Source: Hyperoodon ampullatus (taxonomy: Eukaryota; Chordata; Mammalia; Artiodactyla; Ziphiidae). From it: a DNA stretch of 64,000 bases. The stretch lies in NCBI GenBank assembly GCA_949752795.1, contig OX457070.1:37229185-37293184 (forward strand), read 5' to 3'. The notes below the pieces were generated by a model that was not told where the DNA came from, made no database searches, and saw nothing but the letters and a program-made list of their open reading frames with translations. The position numbers were made by a program, and so were the translations under genes. Of this stretch, positions 12,421-22,967 are shown in pieces; position 1 is the stretch's first letter; every line of letters begins with the position of its first letter.

Positions 12421-12791
12421 ATTGGGATATAATTTATATATTATAAAATATACCCAATTTTAAGTATATAGTGAGATGAGTTTTGATACATGTATATAGT
12501 CATATAATCTCTGCCACATCATGATATAAAATATTTCCAGCACTCCAAAAATGTCCCCCCTTGCAATTAACCCCCTACTCCCAACCCTTGGTGCCTGGAA
12601 ATCACTGATTAGCTTTCCATCACTGTAGTTTTGCCTTTACTAGTATTCCATGTAAATAAAATCATACCGTATGTAGTCTTTGGTGTCTGGCTTCTTTCCC
12701 TTGGCATTAACTCTTTTGAGATTCATCCATTTTTTTGTGCACTCAGTAGTTTCTTTCCTTTTGTTGTTGAGTAGTATTCCATTATATCAAA
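12421..12791 (-). mobile_element. Older L1 fragment (3' UTR), target of the young L1
   Basis: This is L1M-like 3' UTR text on the minus strand ('attgggatataatt', 'gttgagtagtattccattatat'). It is cut by the young L1 and continues at 19,404. The 12,060-12,420 stretch just before it resembles an L1/HAL1 ORF1 remnant, also minus, but with lower certainty. Confidence 0.75.
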
Positions 12792-12808
12792 TATGACAAT
12801 TTTTTTTT
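12792..12808. repeat. Target-site duplication of young L1, 3' copy
   Basis: The sequence tatgacaattttttttt is repeated exactly at 19,387-19,403 and brackets the L1. The T run here also merges with the L1 A tail, so the inner edge is uncertain by a base or so. Confidence 0.9.
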
Positions 12809-13120
12809 TGCTTTATAACAAATTTAATCAGTTATACATATACATATGTTCCCATATCCCCTCCCTTTTGCATCTCCCTCCCACCCTCCCTATCCCACCC
12901 CTCCAGGCGGTCACAAAGCACCAACTTGATCTCCCTGTGCTATGCGGCTGCTTCCCACTAGCTATCTACCTTACGTTTGGTAGTGTATATATGTCCATGC
13001 CGCTCTTTCGCTTTGTCACAGCTTACCCTTCCCCCTCCCCATATCCTCAAGTCCATTCTCTAGTAGGTCTGTGTCTTTATTCCTGTCTTACCCCTATGTT
13101 CTTCATGACATTTTTTTTTC

Positions 13121-16100
13121 CTAAATTCCATATATATGTGTCAGCATACAGTATTTGTCTTTCTCTTTCTGACTTACTTCACTCTGTATGACAGACTCTA
13201 GGTCCATCCACCTCATTACAAATAGCTCAATTTCGTTTCTTTTTATGGCTGAGTAATATTCCATTGTATATATGTGCCACATCTTCTTTACCCATTCATC
13301 CGATGATGGACACTTAGGTTGTTTCCATCTCCGGGCTATTGTAAATAGGGCTGCTATGAACATTTTGGTACATGTCTCTTTTTGAATTATGGTTTTCTCA
13401 GGGTATATGCCCAGTAGTGGGATTGCTGGGTCATATGGTAGTTCTATTTGTAGTTTTTTAAGGAACCTCCATACTGTTCTCCATAGTGGCTGTACCAATT
13501 CACATTCCCACCAGCAGTGCAAGAGTGTTCCCTTTTTTCCACACCCTCTCCAGCATTTATTGTTTCTAGATTTTTTGATGATGGCCATTCTGACTGGTGT
13601 GAGATGATATCTCATTGTAGTTTTGATTTGCATTTCTCTAATGAGTAAAGATGTTGAGCATCCTTTCATGTGTTTGTTGGCAGTCTGTATTTCTTCTGTG
13701 GAGAAATGTCTATTTAGGTCTTCTGCCCATTTTTGGATTGGGTTGTTTGTTTTTTTGTTATTGAGCTGCATGAGCTGCTTATAAATTTTGGAGATTAATC
13801 CTTTGTCAGTTGCTTCATTTGCAAATATTTTCTCCCATTCTGAGGGTTGTCTTTTGGTCTTGTTTATGGTTTCCTTTGCTGTGCAAAAGCTTTTAAGTTT
13901 CATTAGGTCCCATGTGTTTATTTTTGTCTTTATTTCCATTTCTCTAGGAGGTGGGTCCAAAAGGATCTTGCTGTGATTTATGTCATAGAGTGTTCTGCCT
14001 ATGTTTTCCTCTAAGAGTTTGATAGTGTCTGGCCTTACATTTAGGTCTTTAATCCATTTTGAGCTTATTTTTGTGTATGGTGTTAGGGAGTGATCTAATC
14101 TCATACTTTTACATGTCCCTATCCAGTTTTCCCAGCACCACTTATTGAAGAGACTGTCCTTTCTCCACTGTACATTCCTGCCTCCTTTATCAAAGATAAG
14201 GTGACCATATGTCCGTGGGTTTATCTCTGGGCTTTCTATCCTGTTCCATTGATCTATCTTTCTGTTTTTGTGCCAGTACCATACTGTCTTGATTACTGTA
14301 GCTTTGTAGTATAGTCTGAAATCAGGGAGCCTGATTCCTCCAGCTCCATTTTTCGTTCTCAAGATTGCTTTGGCTATTCGGGGTCTTTTGTGTTTCCATA
14401 CAAATTTTGAAATTTTTTGTTCTAGTTCTGTGAAAAATGCCAGTGGTAGTTTGATAGGGATTGCATTGAATCTGTAGATTGCTTTGGGTAGTAGAGTCAT
14501 TTTCACAATATTGATTCTTCCAATCCAAGAACATGGTACATCTCTCCATCTATTTGTATCATCTTTAATTTCTTTCATCAGTGTCTTATAATTTTCTGCA
14601 TACAGGTCTTTTGTCTCCTTAGGTAGGTTTATTCCTAGATATTTTATTCTTTTTGTTGCAGTGGTAAATGGGAGTGTTTCCTTGATTTCACTTTCAGATT
14701 TTTCATCATTAGTATATAGGAATGCCAGAGATTTCTGTGCATTAATTTTGTATCCTGCTACTTTACCAAATTCATTGATTAGCTCTAGTAGTTTTCTGGT
14801 AGTATCTTTAGGATTCTCTATGTAGAGTATCATGTCATCTGCAAACAGTGACAGCTTTACTTCTTCTTTTCCAATTTGGATTCCTTTTATTTCCTTTTCT
14901 TCTCTGATTGCTGTGGCTAAAACTTCCAAAACTATGTTGAATAAGAGTGGTGAGAGTGGGCAACCTTGTCTTGTTCCTGGTCTTAGTGGAAATGGTTTCA
15001 GTTTTTCACCATTGAGGATGATGCTGGCTGTGGGTTTGTCATATATGGCCTTTATTATGTTGAGGAAAGTTCCCTCTATGCCTACTTTCTGCAGGGTTTT
15101 TATCATCAATGGGTGTTGAATTTTGTCAAAAGATTTCTCTGCATCTATTGAGATGATCATATGGTTTTTCTCCTTCAATTTGTTAATATGGTGTATAACG
15201 TTGATTGATTTGCGTATAGTGAAGAATCCTTGCATTCCTGGACTAAACCCCACTTGATCATGGTGTATGATCCTTTTAATGTGCTGTTGGATTCTGTTTG
15301 CTAGTATTTTGTTGAGGATTTTTGCATCTATGTTCATCAGTGATATTGGCCTGTAGTTTTCTTTCTTTGTGACATCCTTGTCTGGTTTTGGTATCAAGGT
15401 GATGGTGGCCTCGTAGAATGAGTTTGGGAGTGTTCCTCCCTCTGCTATATTTTGGAAGAGTTTGAGAAGGATAGGTGTTAGCTCTTCTCTAAATGCTTGA
15501 TAGAATTCACCTGTGAAGCCATCTGGTCCTGGGCTTTTGTTTGTTGGAAGATTTTTTATCACAGTTTCAATTTCAGTGCTTGTGATTGGTCTGTTCATAT
15601 TTTCTATTTCTTCCTGATTCAGTCTTGGCAGGTTGTGCATTTCTAAGAATTTGTCCATTTCTTCCAGGTTGTCCATTTTATTGGCATAGAGTTTCTTGTA
15701 GTAATCTCTCATGATCTTTTGTATTTCTGCAGTGTCAGTTGTTACTTCTCCTTTTTCATTTCTAATTCTATTGATTTGAGTCTTCTCCCTTTTTTTCTTG
15801 ATGAGTCTGGCTAATGGTTTATCAATTTTCTTTATCTTCTCAAAGAACCAGCTTTTAGTTTTATTGATCTTTGCTATCGTTTCCTTCATTTCTTTTTCAT
15901 TTATTTCTGATCTGATTTTTATGATTTCTTTCCTTCTGCTAACTTTGGGATGTTTTTGTTCTTCTTTCTCTAATTGCTTTAGGGGCAAGGTTAGGTTGTT
16001 TATTCGAGATGTTTCCTGTTTCTTAAGGTGGGATTGTATTGCTATAAACATCCCTCTTAGAACTGCTTTTGCTGCATCCCATAGGTTTTGGGTCATCGTG

Positions 16101-16939
16101 TCTCCATTGTCATTTGTTTCTAGGTATTTTTTAATTTCCTCTTTGATTTCTTCAGTGATCACTTCGTTATTAAGTAGTGTATTGTTTAGCCTCCATGTGT
16201 TTGTATATTTTACAGCTCTTTTCCTGTAATTGATATCTAGTCTCATAGCATTGTGGTCGGAAGAGATACTTGATACAATTTCAATTTTCTTAAATTTACC
16301 AAGGCTTGATTTGTGACCCAAGATATGATCTATCCTGGAGAATGTTCCATGAGCACTTGAGAAAAATGTGTATTCTGTTGTTTTTGGATGGAATGTCCTA
16401 TAAATATCAATTAAGTCCATCTTGTTTAATGTATCATTTAAAGCTTGTGTTTCCTTATTTATTTTCATTTTGGATGATCTGTCCATTGGTGAAAGTGGGG
16501 TGTTAAAGTCCCCTACTATGATTGTGTTACTGTCGATTTCTCCTTTTATGGCTGTTAGTATTTGCCTTATGTATTGAGGTGCTCCTCTGTTGGGTGCATA
16601 AATATTTACAATTGTTATATCTTCTTCTTGGGTCGATCCCTTGATCATTATGTAGTGTCCTTCTTTGTCTCTTCTAGTAGTCTTTATTTTAAAGTCTCTT
16701 TTGTCTGATATGAGAATTGCTACTCCAGCTTTCTTTTGGTTTCCATTTGCATGGAATATCTTTTTCCATCCCCTTACTTTCAGTCTGTATGTGTCTCTAG
16801 GTCTGAAGTGGGTCTCTTGTAGACAGCATATATATGGGTCTTGTTTTTGTATCCATTCAGCCAATCTGTGTCTTTTGGTGGGAGCATTTAGTCCATTTAC
16901 ATTTAAGGTAATTATCGATATGTATGTTCCTATTCCCAT
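13121..16939 (-). CDS. L1 ORF2 protein: endonuclease and reverse transcriptase, intact
   Basis: This is a single open frame of 1272 aa; human L1 ORF2p is 1275 aa. It nicks target DNA and reverse-transcribes L1 (and SINE) RNA at the nick. Residues 1-240 are the APE-type endonuclease, with the expected N13, E42, Y114, D144, N146, D204, D228 and H229. The RT core runs from about 440 to 775, with D599 in SIDAEKSF and the FADD box at 699-702 (D701, D702). The C-terminal Cys-rich segment keeps C1129, C1133, H1141 and C1146. The start [16 protein letters not shown] aligns with the usual L1 start and lies 58 nt after the ORF1 stop, as expected for a bicistronic L1. I see no frameshift or stop. Catalytic competence is inferred from these residues, not shown. 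Confidence 0.95.
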   Translation of the reverse strand: MGIGTYISIITLNVNGLNAPTKRHRLAEWIQKQDPYICCLQETHFRPRDTYRLKVRGWKKIFHANGNQKKAGVAILISDKRDFKIKTTRRDKEGHYIMIKGSTQEEDITIVNIYAPNRGAPQYIRQILTAIKGEIDSNTIIVGDFNTPLSPMDRSSKMKINKETQALNDTLNKMDLIDIYRTFHPKTTEYTFFSSAHGTFSRIDHILGHKSSLGKFKKIEIVSSISSDHNAMRLDINYRKRAVKYTNTWRLNNTLLNNEVITEEIKEEIKKYLETNDNGDTMTQNLWDAAKAVLRGMFIAIQSHLKKQETSRINNLTLPLKQLEKEEQKHPKVSRRKEIIKIRSEINEKEMKETIAKINKTKSWFFEKIKKIDKPLARLIKKKREKTQINRIRNEKGEVTTDTAEIQKIMRDYYKKLYANKMDNLEEMDKFLEMHNLPRLNQEEIENMNRPITSTEIETVIKNLPTNKSPGPDGFTGEFYQAFREELTPILLKLFQNIAEGGTLPNSFYEATITLIPKPDKDVTKKENYRPISLMNIDAKILNKILANRIQQHIKRIIHHDQVGFSPGMQGFFTIRKSINVIHHINKLKEKNHMIISIDAEKSFDKIQHPLMIKTLQKVGIEGTFLNIIKAIYDKPTASIILNGEKLKPFPLRPGTRQGCPLSPLLFNIVLEVLATAIREEKEIKGIQIGKEEVKLSLFADDMILYIENPKDTTRKLLELINEFGKVAGYKINAQKSLAFLYTNDEKSESEIKETLPFTTATKRIKYLGINLPKETKDLYAENYKTLMKEIKDDTNRWRDVPCSWIGRINIVKMTLLPKAIYRFNAIPIKLPLAFFTELEQKISKFVWKHKRPRIAKAILRTKNGAGGIRLPDFRLYYKATVIKTVWYWHKNRKIDQWNRIESPEINPRTYGHLIFDKGGRNVQWRKDSLFNKWCWENWIGTCKSMRLDHSLTPYTKISSKWIKDLNVRPDTIKLLEENIGRTLYDINHSKILLDPPPREMEIKTKINTWDLMKLKSFCTAKETINKTKRQPSEWEKIFANEATDKGLISKIYKQLMQLNNKKTNNPIQKWAEDLNRHFSTEEIQTANKHMKGCSTSLLIREMQIKTTMRYHLTPVRMAIIKKSRNNKCWRGCGKKGTLLHCWWECELVQPLWRTVWRFLKKLQIELPYDPAIPLLGIYPEKTIIQKETCTKMFIAALFTIARRWKQPKCPSSDEWVKKMWHIYTMEYYSAIKRNEIELFVMRWMDLESVIQSEVSQKEKDKYCMLTHIYGI

Positions 16940-16997
16940 TTTCTTAATTGTTTTGGGTTTGTTATTGTAGGTCTTTTCCTTCTGTTGTGTTTCTTGC

Positions 16998-17912
16998 CTA
17001 GAGAAGTTCCTTTAGCATTTGTTGTAAAGCTGGTTTGGTGGTGCTGAACTCTCTCAGCTTTTGCTTGTCTGTAAAGGTTTTAATTTCTCCATCAAATCTG
17101 AATGAGATCCTTGCTGGGTAGAGTAATCTTGGTTGCAGGTTTTTCTCCTTCATCACTTTAATTATGTCCTGCCACTCTCTTCTGGCTTGTAGAGTTTCTG
17201 CTGAGAGATCAGCTGTTATCCTGATGGGGATTCCCTTGTGTGTTATTTGTTGTTTTTCCCTTGCTGCTTTTAATATGATTTCTTTGTGTTTAATTTTTGA
17301 CAGTTTGATTAATATGTGTCTTGGCGTATTTCTCCTTGGATTTATTCTGTATGGGACTCTCTGTGCCTCCTGGACTTGATTAACTATTTCCTTTCCCATA
17401 TTAGGGAAGTTTTCAACTATAATCTCTTCAAATATTTTCTCAGTCCCTTTCTTTTTCTCTTCTTCTTCTGGAACCCCTATAATTAGAATGTTGGTGCGTT
17501 TAATGTTGTCCCAGAGGTCTCTGAGACTGTCCTCTGTTCTTTTCATTCTTTTTTCTTTATTTTGCTTTGCAGCAGTTATTTCCACTATTTTATCTTCCAC
17601 CTCACTTATCCATTCTTCTGCCTCAGTTATTCTGCTATTGATCCCATCTAGAGTATTTTTTATTTCATTTATTGTGTTTTTAATCGATGCTTGATTCATC
17701 TTTAGTTCTTCTGGGTCCTTGTTAACTGTTTCTTGCATTTTGTCTATTCTATTTCCAAGATTTTGGATCTTGGAAATAGAATCTTGGATCACCTTTATCA
17801 TCATTATTCTGAATTCTTTTTCAGGTAGACTGCCTATTTCCTCTTCATTTGTTAGGTCTGGTGGGTTTTTATCTTACTCCTTCTCCTGCTGTGTGTTTTT
17901 CTGTCTTCTCAT
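16998..17912 (-). pseudogene. L1 ORF1 (RNA-binding chaperone) with a nonsense codon at position 13
   Basis: ORF1p is the trimeric nucleic-acid chaperone that packages L1 RNA in the cytoplasm. The natural start appears to be the ATG at 17,912-17,910, followed by 12 codons and an in-frame TAA (17,876-17,874). The frame then stays open to the stop at 16,998. Without the TAA the product would be 304 codons. The next ATG in frame (17,804, codon 37) opens 268 aa holding a heptad-rich coiled coil (about residues 1-95 of that ORF), an RRM (about 100-185) and a C-terminal domain with a YPAR motif near the end. A strict reading is that the gene is disabled, but restart at Met37 could give an N-terminally shortened protein. 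The exact family start is inferred from the open upstream frame. Confidence 0.88.
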
Positions 17913-19386
17913 TTTGCTTATGTTACTGTGTTTGAGGTCTCCTTTTTGCAGGCTGCAGGTTCGTAGTTCCCGTTGTTTTTGGTGTCTGTCCCCAGTGGCT
18001 AAGGTTGGTTCAGTGGGTTGTGTAGGCTTCCTGGTGGAGGGGACTAGTGCCTGTGTTCTGGTGGATGAGGCTGGATCTTGTCTTTCTGGTGGGCAGGTCC
18101 ACGTCTGGTGGTGTGTTTTGGGATGTCTGCGGACTTTTTATGATTTTAGGCCACCTCTCTGCTAATGGGTGGTATTGTGTTCCTGTCTTGCTAGTTGTTT
18201 GGCATAGGGTGTCCAGCACTGTAGCTTGCTGGTCGTTGAGTGAAGCTGGGTGCTGGTGTTGAGATGGAGATCTCTGGAAGATTTTCGCCGTTTGGTATTA
18301 TGTGGAGCTGGGAGGTCTCTTGTGGACCAGTGTCCTGAAGTTGGCTCTCCCACCTCAGAGGCACAGCACTGACTCCTGGCTCCTCAATTTGGGATGATTT
18401 GTTGTCTATTCATGTATTCCACAGATGCAGGGTACATCAAGTTGATTGTGGAGCTTTAATCCGCTGCTTCTGAGGCTGCTGGGAGAGGTTTCCCTTTCTC
18501 TTCTTTGTTCTCACAGCTCCCGGGTCTCAGCTTTGGATTTGGCCCCGCCTCTGCTTGTAGGTCGCCGGAGGGCGTCTGTTCTTCGCTCAGACAGGACAGG
18601 GTTAAAGGAGCAGCCTCTTCGGGGACTCTGGCTCACTCAGGCCGGGCGGGAGGGAGGGGCACGGAGTGCGGGGCGAGCCTGCAGCGGCAGAGGCCGGCGT
18701 GACGTTGCACCAGCCCGAGGCGCGCCGTGCGTTCTCTCGTGCGTTCTCTCAGGGAAGCCGCCCCTGGATCCCGGGACCCTGGCAGTGGCGGGCTGCACAG
18801 GCTCCCGGAAGGGCGGTGTGGACAGTGACCTGCGCTCGCACACAGGCTTCTTGGCGGCGGCAGCAGCAGCCCCAGCGTCCCACGCCCGTCACTGGGCTCC
18901 GCGCTTTCAGCCGCGACTCGCGCCCGTCTGTGGGGCTCCTTTAAGCAGCGCTCTTAATCCCCTCTCCTCGCGCACCAGGAAACCAAGAGGGAAGAAAAAG
19001 TCTCTTGCCTCTTCGGCAGCTCCAGAGTTTTCCCGGACTCCCTCCCGGCTAGCTGTGGCACATTAGCCCCTTTCAGGCTGAGTTCTCGCCGCCAGCCCCA
19101 GTCCTCTCCCTGCGCTCTGACCGAAGCCCGAGCCTCAGCTTCCAGCGCCGCCCGCCCCGGCGGGCGAGCAGACAAGCCTCTCGAGCTGGTGAGTGCCGCT
19201 CGGCACCGATCCTCTGTGCGGGAATCTCTCCGCTTTGCCCTACCCAGGTATGTGGGGAGTTTCTTGCCTTTTGGGAGGTCTGGGGTCTTCTGCCAGCGTT
19301 CAGTAGGTGTTCTGTAGGAGTTGTTCCACGTGTAGCTGTATTTCTGGTGTATCCGTGGGGAGGAAGGTGATCTCCGCGTCTTACTC
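17913..19386 (-). promoter_or_regulatory. L1 5' UTR with CpG-rich internal promoter region
   Basis: About 1.47 kb lies between the ORF1 start and the upstream duplication. The part from about 18,540 to 19,240 is strikingly GC- and CpG-rich compared with the AT-rich window and is the only CpG-island-like stretch I see. This is where L1s carry their Pol II promoter. Promoter activity and methylation are inferred; no transcription-factor site is claimed. The retained CpGs suggest the copy is young, since methylated CpGs decay. Confidence 0.75.
18446..19066 (+). other. Antisense 206-codon ORF within the L1 5' UTR
   Basis: An open frame of 206 codons runs opposite to L1 across the GC-rich 5' UTR. 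The predicted product is rich in Ala, Arg, Ser, Pro and Leu and has no domain I recognise. GC-rich DNA has few stop codons, so chance openness is the simplest explanation. Primate L1s carry an unrelated short antisense ORF (ORF0) in the same position, which makes the placement worth noting, but no homology is claimed. Confidence 0.3.
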
Positions 19387-19403
19387 TATGACAATTTTTT
19401 TTT
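19387..19403. repeat. Target-site duplication of young L1, 5' copy
   Basis: This is an exact copy of 12,792-12,808. The old L1 3' UTR (atccattcaccagaagatgg) resumes directly after it, which confirms the empty-site reading. Confidence 0.9.
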
Positions 19404-20013
19404 ATCCATTCACCAGAAGATGGACACTTGTGGTATTTCCAACATTTGGCTTTTATGAATAAAACTGCTATTAACATTCATGTACAAATCTTTGTGTGAA
19501 TCTGTTTTCGTTTCTCTTGGATAAACTCCACCTAGGAGTAGAGTTTCTAGGTCTTTGATAAGTGTATAGTTAACTTTATAAGAAATTGCCAAACTGTTTT
19601 CCAAAATGGTTATACCATTTTGCATCCCAGGCAGCAATATGTGAGGGTTCCAGATGCTACACATCCTCACCAGTATTTGATGTTGCAATCTTTTAAGTTT
19701 TAGCCATTCTAGTGGGTGTGTAGTGGTATCTCACTGTGGTTTTAATTTGCATTTCCCTAATTAACGCTGAGTAGCTTTTCATGAGCATATGTGTCATCTG
19801 TATATCTTCTTTGGTAAAGTGTTCAAATCTTTTTTACCCATTTTTTTATTGGGTTGTTGGTCTTGTTATTATAGGATTGTAAGAGTTCTTTCTATATTCT
19901 GGATACAAGTCCTTTGTTTTATAAATATTTTCTCCCAGTCTCTGGATTGCTTTTTGTCTTAAAAGTGTCTTTTGAAGAGCAAAAGTTTTAATTTTGTTGA
20001 GTTCCATGCAGGG
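19404..20013 (-). mobile_element. Older L1 fragment, continuation (3' UTR and ORF2 end)
   Basis: This continues the L1 broken at 12,791. The reverse strand shows degenerate ORF2 C-terminal and 3' UTR text ('atccattcaccagaagatggacac', 'gcaatatgtgagggttcc'). It is interrupted at about 20,013 by an MLT1 LTR and resumes near 21,190. Confidence 0.75.
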
Positions 20014-20230
20014 GATTGAATACTGTTCCCTCAAAATTATGTCCACCCAGAACCTCGGAAAGTGATCTTATTTGGAAATGTAATCAAGGTAAGGATTGAG
20101 ATGAGATCACACTGAATTAGGATAGGCCCTAAGTCCAATGATACTTATCCTTGTAAGAGACAGAAAACAGCACCAAAGACACGGAGAAGAAGGCTATGTG
20201 AAGATGAAGGCAGAGATTGTGATTATGCTG
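20014..20230 (+). mobile_element. MLT1-type (ERVL-MaLR) LTR, left half
   Basis: It begins 'ggggattgaatactgttccctc' and contains 'aacctcggaaagtgatcttatttggaaatg' spread over typical MLT1 text. The LTR breaks at 'gattatgctg' (20,221-20,230) where a second LTR is inserted; the right half starts near 21,010. It lies inside the older L1. Confidence 0.75.
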
Positions 20231-21002
20231 TAAATAGATTCTGGTACCAATCCAGTGTGTGGGGGGTTTTCCTCACACCACCAATTCTCCCACCTCAGAT
20301 GGGTGTCCTGCAATTCAACTCAATTCTGACACTATCTACCCAGAGTTAGCATCAGATTCCACCAGTTAAGGGCTCAGTCCCATAAGGCTGCCTTCTACCT
20401 CAGATGCCAGTTACAAGCCCAGGTATTTCTGATGACTGGCTTATAAATCATAGGCTCCCACATCCCCTGCCTTGGGTCTGATTAATTTGCTAGAGCAGCT
20501 CACAGAACTCAGAAAACCCATTTATTCACTAAATTACTTGTTTATTGCAAAGGATATTAAGGATGCGGATCAATAGCCAGATGAAGAGATATATAGGGTG
20601 AAGTCTCAAATAAAGGAGTCTGGGACACAGCACGGTGCCATGTGGAGGCATGCTGGTTTTCCAACCTAAAAGCTCTCCTTTTGTTTTTTTATGGAGGCTT
20701 TATTACATATACATGATTGATAAACTCATTGGCTATTGGAGATTGATTTAACCTCCAGCTGCTCTTCCCTGCCCAGAGGTCAGGCAAGTGGGACTGAAAG
20801 ATCCAACCCTCAAATCACTGGTTCTCCTGGCAACCATCCCCCTTTTCTTGGGGGGGGGGGCATCCAAAACCCACCTGATTAACATAACAAAAGACACCTT
20901 TGTCACTCCCTCTGCGCAGGAAATTCCAAGAGTTTTAGGAGCTTCCTGCCAGAAACGGGAGAGAGACCAAATATATATTTCTTATTATAAATCACAATAT
21001 GA
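20231..21002 (+). mobile_element. ERVL-class solo LTR (MER21-like) nested in MLT1
   Basis: About 770 bp containing 'ttaatttgctagagcagctcacag', 'cagatgaagagatatatagg' and 'ccttttcttgggggggggg', all typical of an LTR I associate with the MER21 group. It is flanked by tatgctg at 20,224-20,230 and 21,003-21,009, and the MLT1 text reads continuously when it is removed. The TG and CA ends are eroded. No internal ERV sequence is seen. Confidence 0.6.
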
Positions 21003-21190
21003 TATGCTGCCACAAGCCAAGGAACACCAGGAGCCACCAGAAGAAGCAAGGAAGGATTCTCCTTTGGAGACATCGAAGGGAGTGTGGCCCTTGCCACACC
21101 TTCATTTTGGACTTCTGGCCACCAGAAGTGTGAGAAAACACATTTCTGTTGTTTTAAGCCACCCTATTTGGCACATTAGAAATCTAATAC
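21003..21190 (+). mobile_element. MLT1-type LTR, right half
   Basis: The text 'ccacaagccaaggaacacc', 'ggacttctgg' and 'gtgagaaaacacatttctgttg' is the 3' part of an MLT1 LTR. The old L1 ORF2 resumes after it. Confidence 0.7.
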
Positions 21191-21739
21191 AATCCAATTT
21201 ATTATTTTTTTCTTTTATAGTTCTGCCTTTTTGGTTCTATTTAAGAAATATTTGCCTTATACGAAGTCACTAAGATTCTCTCTCTTTGTTCTCTTTCCTC
21301 CAAAAGTTTTATAGTTTTAGCTCTTACACTGAGGTCTATGATCAGTTTCACATTGATATTTTTTATGCTATGAAGTAAGAATCGGGGTTAATTTTTTTTC
21401 GTGTGGATATCCAATTATTTCAGCACCATTTGTTGAAAAAAGTTATCCATTCACCATTGAATTACCTAGGAATCTTGGTCAAAAATTAATTAGCCATGAT
21501 TCTGTGGGCCTATTTCTGTACTCTTTATTCTGTACCATTGATCATCATTCTACTGATATCACAATGTCTTGATTTCACAACTTTAGAAAAAGTCTTGAAA
21601 ATAGATACTGTAAGTCCTCCAACTGTGTTCTTTTTCAAAATTGTTTTAGCTTTTCTCGGTCTTTTGCATTTTTATCAAGATTTTAGAATCACCTTTGCTA
21701 ATTTCTACAATTGGGATTTTGACTGGAATTGCATTGAAT
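21191..21739 (-). mobile_element. Older L1 ORF2 fragment, continuation
   Basis: Degenerate ORF2 reads on the minus strand ('cagcaccatttgttgaaaaaag', 'gggattttgactggaattgc'). It ends at cattgaat (21,732-21,739), the left duplication of the MER20 insertion. Confidence 0.7.
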
Positions 21740-21749
21740 CATCAAGTTT

Positions 21750-21983
21750 CTTTTTTTTTTTAGTTATTATTTATTCGGTTGCGCTGGGTCTTAGTTGCGG
21801 CAGGCAGGCTCCTTAGTTGCAGCTCACAATCTCCTTAGTTGCAGCACGCCGGCTCCTTAGTTGTAGCATGCGAACTCTTAGTTGCAACATGCATGTGGGA
21901 TCTAGTTCCCTGATCAGGGATCGAACCTGGGCCCCCTACATTGGGAGCGCAGAGTCCTATCCACTGCGCCACCAGGGAAGTCC
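21750..21983 (-). mobile_element. CHR-type SINE, divergent 'ccttagttgcagc' variant
   Basis: The T run at 21,751-21,761 is the A tail and the tRNA-like head is at the right end (ccagggaagtcccc). The body repeats 'ctccttagttgcagc' units instead of the usual 'cagtagttgtgg'. It sits at the left edge of MER20. I see no clear target duplication of its own. Confidence 0.8.
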
Positions 21984-22194
21984 CCGTTGGGCCTTAACTG
22001 AAGCGATTTTATGCCCAAGGGGATGTTAGGCAATGTCTGGAGACATTTTTGGTTGTCTCAACTAGGAGGTGCTACTGGAATCTGTAGACAGAGGCCAGAG
22101 GTGCTACTAAACAGCCTACAATACACAGGACAGCCTCTTACAACAAAGAATTATCTGGCCCAAATGTCAATTGTTCTGCTGCTAAGAAATCTTG
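21984..22194 (+). mobile_element. MER20-like hAT-Charlie non-autonomous DNA transposon
   Basis: It reads 'gcgattttatgcccaaggg', 'ggcaatgtctggagacattt', 'ggtgctactgg' and 'gaattatctggccc', the MER20 pattern. An exact 8-bp duplication, cattgaat, lies at 21,732-21,739 and 22,195-22,202, the size hAT transposases make. A SINE lies between the left duplication and the element. It has no coding capacity. Confidence 0.75.
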
Positions 22195-22202
22195 CATTGA
22201 AT

Positions 22203-22340
22203 ATATAGGTCATTTTTAGGACAGATGACATCTTAAGTGGAATCTTTTGACCCAGAAGACAATATTTCTCTCTACTTACTTGAGTCTTTAATTTCTTTTA
22301 ACAGTATTTTGTAGTTTTTGGTGTACAAGTCATGCACATT
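22203..22340 (-). mobile_element. Older L1 ORF2 fragment, last segment
   Basis: This is a short L1 stretch after MER20 ('ctttaatttcttttaacag'). It ends where the 3' UTR of a second old L1 begins. Confidence 0.6.
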
Positions 22341-22761
22341 TTATGTTAAGTTTATCACAATCAACCATCACCACTATCTAATTGCAGAACATTTTCATTA
22401 TCCCAAAAGCTGTACCTATTAAACAGTCACTCCCCATCTCCCTTCCTCCTGCCTTTAGTAACCACTAATCTGCTTTCTGTCTCTATGGATTTGCCTCTTC
22501 TGAATATTTTATATAATAGAACCATACAATATGTGACCTTTTGTGTCTGACCTCTTTCGCTCAGCATAATGTTTTAAAATTCATCCATGTTGTAGCATGT
22601 ATCATTACTTTATTCCTTTAAGGCTGAATTATATATATATACCACATTTTGTTTATCCATTCATCAGATGATGGACATTTGGGTTGTTTCCACCTTTTGG
22701 TTATTGTGAATAGTGCTCTATGAACATTCATTTATAAGTTTTTGTTTGAACACATGTTTTC

Positions 22762-22888
22762 CTTTTTTTTTTTTTTTTTTGTCCACGTCACGCAGCTTGT
22801 GAGATTTTAGTTGCCAGACCAGGGACGGAACGGGAACTCTTGGCAGTGAGAGCGAGGAGTCCTAACCACTGGACCTCCAGGGAGTTCC
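22762..22888 (-). mobile_element. Short CHR-type SINE (single tRNA-like unit)
   Basis: About 127 bp, from the T run (22,763-22,780) to 'ggacctccagggagttcc'. An exact 15-bp duplication, tgaacacatgttttc, lies at 22,747-22,761 and 22,889-22,903. It is nested in the second old L1. Confidence 0.9.
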
Positions 22889-22967
22889 TGAACACATGTT
22901 TTCAGTTCTTTTGAGTATATACCCAGGAGGGGAATTGCTGGGTCACATGGTAATTCTATGGTTCACT

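Larger units (their letters stand above)
12810..19386 (-). mobile_element. Young, nearly full-length LINE-1 retrotransposon
   Basis: The order on the minus strand is a GC-rich 5' UTR (about 17,913-19,386), ORF1, a 58-nt spacer, ORF2, a short 3' UTR and an A tail (the T run at 12,800-12,809). The 17-bp sequence tatgacaattttttttt occurs at 12,792-12,808 and again at 19,387-19,403, as expected of a target-site duplication. The duplication starts with A when read in L1 sense, which suits an L1 endonuclease nick. Total length is about 6.6 kb, close to a complete mammalian L1. The open ORF2 and preserved duplication argue for a recent insertion. The target was an older minus-strand L1 whose 3' UTR resumes at 19,404. 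The first bases of the 5' UTR may be missing, because I cannot see a canonical L1 start. Confidence 0.95.

Noticed and set aside
15798..16229. 143-codon plus-strand frame and several others across 12.8-18.3 kb
   Set aside because: All are antisense shadows of the L1 ORF1 and ORF2 coding sequence.
18505..19175. Several GC-rich frames suggesting a host gene with a CpG-island promoter
   Set aside because: The GC-rich block lies inside the L1 5' UTR between ORF1 and the target duplication, so it belongs to the retrotransposon.
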